Source: Pseudobdellovibrionaceae bacterium (lineage in GTDB: Bacteria > Bdellovibrionota > Bdellovibrionia > Bdellovibrionales > Bdellovibrionaceae). Taken from it: a stretch of 19,406 bases of DNA. The stretch lies in the NCBI GenBank assembly GCA_947374445.1, contig CANCBY010000026.1:1-19406 (forward strand), given 5' to 3'. The position numbers and the translations under genes were made by a program. Shown piece by piece: positions 14,522 to 19,406 of this stretch. The notes under the pieces are model-generated. The model was given only the letters and a program-made list of their open reading frames with translations. It was not told where the DNA came from and made no database searches. The stretch's first letter is position 1. Each line of letters opens with the position of its first letter.

Positions 14522-15352
14522 TTAGAGTGGTTCGTAGCCAATCATGCGCTGAATGCGTGCACTCATGCGTGGATGTGTTAAGTAAAACCAGTTTAGTTCG
14601 CGCAGTCCTCGCGGATTGACGACAAATAAGTGGCTGCTGCAATCTGGAATCAAAAGTGGGCGTGCTTGGCTTAAGCTTTCGAGCTTCCAGAGGGCTTTGG
14701 CCAAAACTTTTCGGTCTTTTAAAATGCCGGCCGCGAGATCATCATTGGCGAAAAAGGTGGACTCTCTGACATTGAGTCGAATGAGGCCCCAGGCGATCGG
14801 TGAAATTAAAAAATGAAAAGGCTTTTGGTTTGCAAACTTGGGGATGTATCTCAACGGCCACAATAGATCGAGCACTCCCGCCAAAGAAACGAGTGATTGA
14901 GCTACTATGCTCGCGGCGCCAAAAGACAAAGTGTCCAATGCCAAAATATGACACAGCTGATGAATCAAAACAGCTTCGACTTCTGCAGGTGTGAGCTTTT
15001 CAAGAAGTCCTGTGGTCAAACAAATCGAGCTATCGCCCCAGGGACTGCCATCCGAATAAGCGGTGGCGGACTTGGTATCAATCACAAAAACCTTAGGTGC
15101 TTGAATTGCAACTTCGCGCGCCCGATGTGAGACTCGCGCGTTGAGATTCCAAGGATCTTGGCCACAGACTTCGACGGCCTTTAGCTTTTTGTGCAGATAA
15201 GTTTTGCTGCGAGTGAGGATCAGTAAATTAAATGTGACCGAAATAAAAAAGCCAGCAAGCAGTCCCCAGCGATCAAAAAGGCGATAGCCTAAAAAAATCG
15301 TGAGCACCGACAGAAATATTAAAAGACCCCAGACCTTGGTCGTACTTTTCAT
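14522..15352 (-). CDS. HtpX-like M48 membrane protein with altered zinc motif (HQxxH)
   Basis: About 276 residues. Two N-terminal membrane helices (about residues 8-45) are followed by the M48/HtpX core: ATAYSDGSPWGDSSICLTTGLLEKL, then the zinc-motif position, two more hydrophobic stretches, and STFFANDDLAAGILKD and THPRMSARIQRM. The zinc motif reads H131-Q-L-C-H135, not HExxH, so the catalytic Glu is replaced (CAG at 14957-14959). The Glu of the RExxAD ligand motif is also not in register. It is likely an inactive M48 homologue. The start is ATG 15352 (TTG at 15364 is alternative). It is first in the minus-strand operon with DUF1844 and degP. Confidence 0.82.
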   Translation of the reverse strand: MKSTTKVWGLLIFLSVLTIFLGYRLFDRWGLLAGFFISVTFNLLILTRSKTYLHKKLKAVEVCGQDPWNLNARVSHRAREVAIQAPKVFVIDTKSATAYSDGSPWGDSSICLTTGLLEKLTPAEVEAVLIHQLCHILALDTLSFGAASIVAQSLVSLAGVLDLLWPLRYIPKFANQKPFHFLISPIAWGLIRLNVRESTFFANDDLAAGILKDRKVLAKALWKLESLSQARPLLIPDCSSHLFVVNPRGLRELNWFYLTHPRMSARIQRMIGYEPL

Positions 15353-15426
15353 GCTTTTACTCAACCACCGAGAAGGGGGCTTTTCAAGTTCTTAAAGTGA
15401 GTAAGTGGTATATGCACCGTGATATG

Positions 15427-15439
15427 ATAGCGCCGCTAT
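15427..15439. promoter_or_regulatory. Inverted repeat in the divergent HtpX/MoxR intergenic region
   Basis: ATAGCG-C-CGCTAT is a short inverted repeat about midway in the 179-base region between the divergent HtpX-like gene and the possible moxR leader ORF. A looser repeat GACTGCA (15443-15449)/TGCAGTC (15481-15487) follows it. Either could be an operator or RNA structure. Not proven. Confidence 0.3.
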
Positions 15440-15492
15440 GACAGACTGCAGAGCCCGTTCTATTTTGCTGCGGTCCAGATTGCAGTCCAAGC

Positions 15493-15521
15493 TTGCGAAA
15501 GTTAACAAGAAAATGTGAAAT
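15493..15521 (+). promoter_or_regulatory. Possible promoter for the moxR operon
   Basis: TTGCGA (15493-15498) and TGAAAT (15516-15521) are 17 bases apart and lie just before the leader ORF and moxR. The match to consensus is partial and other placements are possible. Confidence 0.3.
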
Positions 15522-15531
15522 CAATAGGGCA

Positions 15532-15588
15532 ATGAAAAAAGTAAAGAACACGGATAGGAACACGGCAAAAAACTCGAAGGAGTTGTGA
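15532..15588 (+). CDS. Possible 18-residue leader peptide upstream of moxR
   Basis: ATG at 15532 (preceded by AGGGCA) reads 18 codons, MKKVKNTDRNTAKNSKEL, and stops at TGA 15586-15588, overlapping the moxR ATG (TGATG). The moxR SD (AAGGAG) lies inside its last codons, so translation of one would affect the other. The peptide is very Lys/Asn-rich. It may be real or chance. Confidence 0.3.
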   Translation: MKKVKNTDRNTAKNSKEL

Positions 15589-16577
15589 TGGAAGTTGATA
15601 TTTTAGCGCTCAACGCTGCGATCAAACAAGAGAGTCAGTTCGTCGACAAAATGATGGCAGAAGTAGGCCGAGTTGTCGTCGGTCAAAAAGAAATGCTCGA
15701 GGGCATTTTGATGGGGCTCTTAACAGGCGGTCACGTATTGCTAGAGGGCGTTCCGGGCCTTGCAAAAACGCTGACGATTTCATCGGTGTCGCAATCAATT
15801 TCTTTGGATTTTCAACGGATTCAGTTCACTCCTGATTTGCTACCGACCGATTTAATTGGAACGATGATCTTTAATCCCAAGTCTGGCGAATTTTTGCCGC
15901 GCAAAGGTCCGATTTTTACGAATATCGTGCTAGCTGATGAAATCAATCGGGCTCCTGCCAAAGTACAATCGGCACTGCTTGAGGCCATGGCAGAAAAACA
16001 GGTCACCATCGGTGAGCAATCCTATAAATTAGAACAACCATTTTTGGTTTTGGCGACACAGAATCCTTTAGAGCAAGAGGGGACATACCCATTGCCAGAG
16101 GCGCAGATGGATCGCTTTATGTTTAAGATCAATGTTGGCTATCCGACCAAAACAGATGAGCTTGAGATTGTAAACCGCATGGGAAGCAATGAGCGTCATC
16201 AAATTCAGTCGGTGATTACAAAAGAAGATTTGCTACGAGCTTCTGCGCGCATTGATCAAATTTATGTCGACCCTAAAATTAAAAATTATATAGTTGAAAT
16301 TGTTATGGCTTCGCGAAAGCCAAGTGAGTACGGCCTGGGTTCAATTGCCAATCTTTTGCAGGTGGGCGGTTCACCACGCGCGAGTATTTCTTTGATTCGA
16401 GCGGCCAAAGCTCACGCATTTTTACGCGGTCGTGGTTATGTGACAGCTGAAGACATCAAGGCCATTGCCTATAATGTTCTTCGTCATCGCTTTATTCTGA
16501 CTTACGAAGCTGAAGCTGAAAACATCAAGACGGACGAAGTGATCAAAGAAATTTTAAATCACGTAGAGGTTCCTTAG
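15588..16577 (+). CDS. moxR: MoxR-family AAA+ ATPase
   Basis: 329 residues. Walker A GVPGLAKT (54-61), then RIQFTPDLLPTDLIGT, Walker B VLADEINRAPAKVQSALLEAM, and LATQNPLEQEGTYPLPEAQMDRFMF are diagnostic of MoxR. The C-terminal lid ends with GYVTAEDIKAIAYNVLRHR. MoxR ATPases work with DUF58 and VWA proteins as chaperone-like systems for envelope or metalloprotein maturation. GTG 15585 is in frame just before ATG 15588; ATG has AAGGAG five bases upstream. It heads the Bat-type operon that follows. Confidence 0.93.
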   Translation: MEVDILALNAAIKQESQFVDKMMAEVGRVVVGQKEMLEGILMGLLTGGHVLLEGVPGLAKTLTISSVSQSISLDFQRIQFTPDLLPTDLIGTMIFNPKSGEFLPRKGPIFTNIVLADEINRAPAKVQSALLEAMAEKQVTIGEQSYKLEQPFLVLATQNPLEQEGTYPLPEAQMDRFMFKINVGYPTKTDELEIVNRMGSNERHQIQSVITKEDLLRASARIDQIYVDPKIKNYIVEIVMASRKPSEYGLGSIANLLQVGGSPRASISLIRAAKAHAFLRGRGYVTAEDIKAIAYNVLRHRFILTYEAEAENIKTDEVIKEILNHVEVP

Positions 16578-16616
16578 ATCGTTAGGTGTTAGTTACTTGC
16601 TTAGAGAGTTGTAACA

Positions 16617-17489
16617 ATGTCAGTACCTGCTGAGATATTGAAAAAGGTAAAGCTCCTCGAGATCCGCACTCGGAAAATGGTAAACAATGTGTTTGCTGGC
16701 GAATACCACACTCACTTTAAGGGCCAGGGCATGACCTTTGCCGATTTTCGTGAGTATGTCCCCGGCGATGATGTTCGTTCAATTTCATGGGCGCTCACGG
16801 CAAGAGCTGGCAAACCTTACATTAAGAAATTTGATGAGGAGCGCGAGCTCACCGTGATATTGGCTGTCGACATCAGTGGCTCGACAGATTTTGGATCAGG
16901 CCAGTATTTTAAAGGCGAGGTGATGACTCACTTGGCGGCTCTTTTAGCTTTTAGCGCGACGAAGAATAAAGACCAAGTGGGTTTGATGCTCTTTTCGAAT
17001 CAGGTAGAGCATTACGTACCACCCAAAAAAGGCAATGGTCATGTGCACCGAATTTTGCGCGATCTCTATTATGTGAAACCGAAAAGTCGTGGCACCCGCA
17101 TCGCAGCGGGCCTTGAATATTTGCAAGGAATTTTAAAAAAACGCGCGACGATTTTTGTTCTCAGTGATTTTATGGATGAGGGGTTTGATTCGTCCCTTCG
17201 TTGGTTGGGGCGCAAGCACGAAGTCATCGCTCTCGTTGTGCAAGATCCTGCCGAGAGCCAACTTCCTGATATGGGTTTGGTGGATCTTCATGATGCCGAG
17301 ACCGGTGAAGTCGTCACTGTCGATAGTTCTTCTGCGGAATTTCGTCGTGAGTTTGAAAAAGAATTTTTACGCCGAAAAACCATTCGTGATCAGCTCTTAA
17401 AAAAAGCACAAGTGGCGAGAGTTGATATCAATTCAAAAAAAGATTTTGTCGATCCAATAATTGCTTATTTTAGGCAAAGGCGCGGGTAG
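16617..17489 (+). CDS. DUF58 protein of the MoxR/Bat operon
   Basis: 290 residues. The N-terminus has VKLLEIRTRKMVNNVFAGEYHTHFKGQGMTF shortened to the DUF58 hallmark (FKGQGMTFADFREYVPGDD, RSISWALTARAGKPYIKKF). A vWA-like domain follows with a MIDAS-type start VDISGSTDF. No membrane segment, so cytoplasmic. DUF58 proteins sit next to MoxR ATPases almost always and are thought to bring substrates to them. It starts 40 bases after moxR. Confidence 0.9.
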   Translation: MSVPAEILKKVKLLEIRTRKMVNNVFAGEYHTHFKGQGMTFADFREYVPGDDVRSISWALTARAGKPYIKKFDEERELTVILAVDISGSTDFGSGQYFKGEVMTHLAALLAFSATKNKDQVGLMLFSNQVEHYVPPKKGNGHVHRILRDLYYVKPKSRGTRIAAGLEYLQGILKKRATIFVLSDFMDEGFDSSLRWLGRKHEVIALVVQDPAESQLPDMGLVDLHDAETGEVVTVDSSSAEFRREFEKEFLRRKTIRDQLLKKAQVARVDINSKKDFVDPIIAYFRQRRG

Positions 17490-17493
17490 CAAA

Positions 17494-18369
17494 ATGTCTG
17501 TGGTCAATTGCCAAGTTGAAATTCCAAATCAAGAAACTGCCTTAGGCAAAGCTTCGCCTGAAATCACGGTGGGTCGGCAGTTCTTGCTTCAGTGTGAGGG
17601 CGAGTGGCCCGAGCTTGATAGTAAAAAAATGGAGCTCAGGCTTGAGGCCGCTGACAAGTACAAACTTCAGGTTTTAGATTTTCAAAAAACAACTTCGAGC
17701 CATGCGCAAATTTTGGTGACTTCATACAAAGCAGGCGAGCACAAGTTGAAAGCTGTCCAGTTAGTAGATGCTGAGCGCTCGGTTGTGTTGGGTGACTTGA
17801 ACTTTACCGTAAAATCGGTGATCAACCCGCAAGAGCCGGAGTCGGAGCCTTTTGGTCCGATGGGGCCTGTGACTTTTGGACTTGCTTGGTATTACTTTGC
17901 GATTCCTATTTTTGTTTTACTTTTGTTAGCTGCTTGGATTTTTACAGTCTTGCGGCGACGCTCGCAGAAGAAAAAGTTGATTGCAGATATGAATCTGTCG
18001 CGCTCGGCCTTGCAGCCGATGGCAGAAGCCAGTCAAAAATTACGCCAGATTTTACGAGCCTCGCACACAGCCGAAATCAAAGATCTACTGCCTCAAATCA
18101 ATGAGGCTTTTCGCATCTATTTAGCCCGCAGGTTTTTGATTCCGACGCTGGCTTGGAGCGATCGATTGATTTTAAAAGATTTGAAATCAAATCACTCTGA
18201 AATTTTTGCGGTTGCTGGCAAAAGTGTGGCGCAGACTTTGGTTGAACTGGCTCGTGCACAAAAAGCGATAGATAAGCTCGAGCTTAAAGATATAGAGCAG
18301 CTGATGTCCTTGGTTCGAAAGAGTTCAGAACTGATCGAAAAAGAGATCGCTCAAAAGGAGAAAAATTGA
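17494..18369 (+). CDS. Bat-operon single-span membrane protein
   Basis: 291 residues. Residues 1-130 look like a beta-rich domain. One membrane helix (about 135-155, WYYFAIPIFVLLLLAAWIF) is followed by RRRSQKKK and a helical cytosolic-looking tail with LPQINEAFRIYLARRF. The charge pattern puts the tail in the cytoplasm and the N-terminal domain outside, but no signal peptide is seen. Proteins at this place in MoxR/Bat operons (DUF4381-like/BatD-like) have a similar plan. The ATG at 17494 follows the DUF58 stop by four bases; a TTG at 17461 would overlap it. Function unknown beyond operon membership. Confidence 0.75.
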   Translation: MSVVNCQVEIPNQETALGKASPEITVGRQFLLQCEGEWPELDSKKMELRLEAADKYKLQVLDFQKTTSSHAQILVTSYKAGEHKLKAVQLVDAERSVVLGDLNFTVKSVINPQEPESEPFGPMGPVTFGLAWYYFAIPIFVLLLLAAWIFTVLRRRSQKKKLIADMNLSRSALQPMAEASQKLRQILRASHTAEIKDLLPQINEAFRIYLARRFLIPTLAWSDRLILKDLKSNHSEIFAVAGKSVAQTLVELARAQKAIDKLELKDIEQLMSLVRKSSELIEKEIAQKEKN

Positions 18370-19385
18370 TGTTCAGTCAGTTTCATTCTCCTTGGGCTTT
18401 TTGGCTGCTGATTCCCTTGATAGCTGTATTTTTATGGAATTGGTTTCACCGCCGTGACAAATCAGCATCGATTCAAATGAGCCAGGTGGCGTGGATGAAG
18501 AACGTGAGGCCTTCGCTCAAGGCTCGATTCATTTGGCTGCCGGATCTTTTAAAGTTTATTGCGCTGGTATTTGTAATTTTCGCCTTAGCCCGTCCTCAAG
18601 CTTCGGACACTCAGGTGCGAAACAACGTCGAAGGCATCGATATCATGATCGCTCTAGATATTTCGGACTCAATGTTGATTGAAGACATGAAGCCAGAAAA
18701 CCGCATCGAGGCATCTAAGGCGACCATTCGAAGTTTTATCAAGAGCCGCACCTCTGATCGGATCGGAATTATTATATTTGCAGGTGAGTCGTTCACTTTG
18801 GTTCCATTGACTTTGGATTATGAACTACTGCTCTCTAGAGTCGATGAAATCACAACAGCGCAGCAGGCCCACATCAAAGATGGAACAGCCATCGGAGTTG
18901 CTTTAGCCAATGCGGCGGGGCGCTTGAAAGATTCTACGGCCAAAACTCGAGTTGTGATCTTTGCTACCGACGGTGAAAATAACTCAGGCACTATTGATCC
19001 AGAAACTGGACTTACCATTGCCAAAGGTTATGGAGTCAAAATTTACTCCATCGGTATGGGGCAAAGTGGGCCTACAAAAATTCCAGTTTATCAAAAAGAC
19101 ATTTTTGGCAATAAAGTTAAAACCTACCAGCCTTTTGAGAGCACCGTGAACGATGATCTTCTAGGTCGTATGGCCTCTGAAACGGGCGGCAAATACTACC
19201 GTGCCAATCAGGCAGATTCTTTGCAGAAAATATTTCAAGAAATCGACAAGCTTGAAAGAACAAAAATTGATGTCAATAAATTCACTCGTTACACGGAACT
19301 TTATAAAAGTTATCTTTTGATTGGGCTTTGGCTGTTTTTAGCAGCTTGGATTTTAGGGCTGACTCTTTTTCGGAGGGCGCCATAA
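18369..19385 (+). CDS. batA: BatA-type VWA domain membrane protein
   Basis: 338 residues. Two N-terminal membrane helices (FWLLIPLIAVFLWNWF and LLKFIALVFVIFALARP), a VWA domain with a MIDAS (ALDISDSM, DGTAIG, FATDGENN), and a C-terminal membrane helix (YLLIGLWLFLAAWILGL). This is the BatA arrangement from the Bacteroides aerotolerance operon, known also in Leptospira and Bdellovibrio. The ATG overlaps the previous stop (TGATG) and has AAGGAG eight bases upstream. The next gene starts on its stop. Confidence 0.9.
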   Translation: MFSQFHSPWAFWLLIPLIAVFLWNWFHRRDKSASIQMSQVAWMKNVRPSLKARFIWLPDLLKFIALVFVIFALARPQASDTQVRNNVEGIDIMIALDISDSMLIEDMKPENRIEASKATIRSFIKSRTSDRIGIIIFAGESFTLVPLTLDYELLLSRVDEITTAQQAHIKDGTAIGVALANAAGRLKDSTAKTRVVIFATDGENNSGTIDPETGLTIAKGYGVKIYSIGMGQSGPTKIPVYQKDIFGNKVKTYQPFESTVNDDLLGRMASETGGKYYRANQADSLQKIFQEIDKLERTKIDVNKFTRYTELYKSYLLIGLWLFLAAWILGLTLFRRAP

Positions 19386-19406
19386 TGTTTAGATTTGAAA
19401 ATCCGT
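19385..19406 (+). CDS. Start of next Bat gene (probable BatB), cut by window edge
   Basis: ATG at 19385 overlaps the BatA stop (TAATG). Seven codons are visible, MFRFENP, like the N-terminus of BatB-type VWA proteins, which begin MFRFxxP. The rest is outside the window. Confidence 0.55.

Noticed and set aside
15546..15565. Direct repeat GAACACGG x2 before moxR as an operator
   Set aside because: Short, and in frame with the leader ORF where it only encodes repeated N-T residues; no other copies seen.
1..19406. CRISPR arrays, tRNA or rRNA genes, insertion sequences
   Set aside because: No regularly spaced repeats, tRNA-like folds, rRNA segments or transposase genes were seen.

Overview
The window reads like a stretch of chromosome from a Gram-negative bacterium of moderate to low GC (mid-40s percent by eye). 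Signal peptides, lipocalins, a periplasmic Do-type protease and a MoxR/Bat operon point to a diderm. The gene mix (DUF1844 protein, tandem lipocalins, MoxR-DUF58-BatA operon, DbpA) fits a Bdellovibrio-like member of the former Deltaproteobacteria. That placement is an inference from gene content, not a phylogenetic result.

Region 1 (1-2945, plus strand) is a tight three-gene operon. It encodes a DoxX-family membrane protein, a fusion of a cysteine dioxygenase cupin with a PLP-dependent group II decarboxylase whose motifs match cysteine sulfinate decarboxylase, and an OlsB/LuxI-like N-acyltransferase. The fusion should convert cysteine to cysteine sulfinate and then to hypotaurine. The adjacent acyltransferase raises the possibility of an N-acylated hypotaurine or taurine lipid, which is the most interesting idea in this window. 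A gene-poor stretch with small coding remnants follows (2946-3295).

Region 2 (3296-6525) starts with a secreted YHS-domain protein divergent from a NemR-like TetR regulator. A perfect 12-bp inverted repeat lies between them. The TetR gene leads an overlapping cluster: an ECF-like sigma factor, a soluble ZAS-type anti-sigma factor, a GAF protein related to free methionine-R-sulfoxide reductase, and then a YfcG-type glutathione transferase. It looks like a redox or electrophile response module.

Region 3 (6569-9068) holds a 5'-truncated oxidoreductase remnant, two tandem exported lipocalins, and a toxin-antitoxin pair with a 16-bp palindrome directly before the toxin gene.

Region 4 (9102-12346, minus strand) is an operon of a DUF4143 AAA ATPase, a SWIM zinc-finger/J-domain protein and the RNA helicase DbpA. 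DbpA appears to start at a non-standard ATC codon. The operon has a near-consensus promoter placed so that the ATPase mRNA would be leaderless.

Region 5 (12433-15352, minus strand) carries an HtpX-like membrane protein whose HExxH motif reads HQxxH, a DUF1844 protein, a Do-type serine protease and a small Cys-rich lipoprotein. Divergent from it, region 6 (15532-19406, plus strand) is a MoxR/Bat operon: possible leader peptide, MoxR ATPase, DUF58 protein, a single-span membrane protein, BatA, and the first codons of the next gene, probably BatB.
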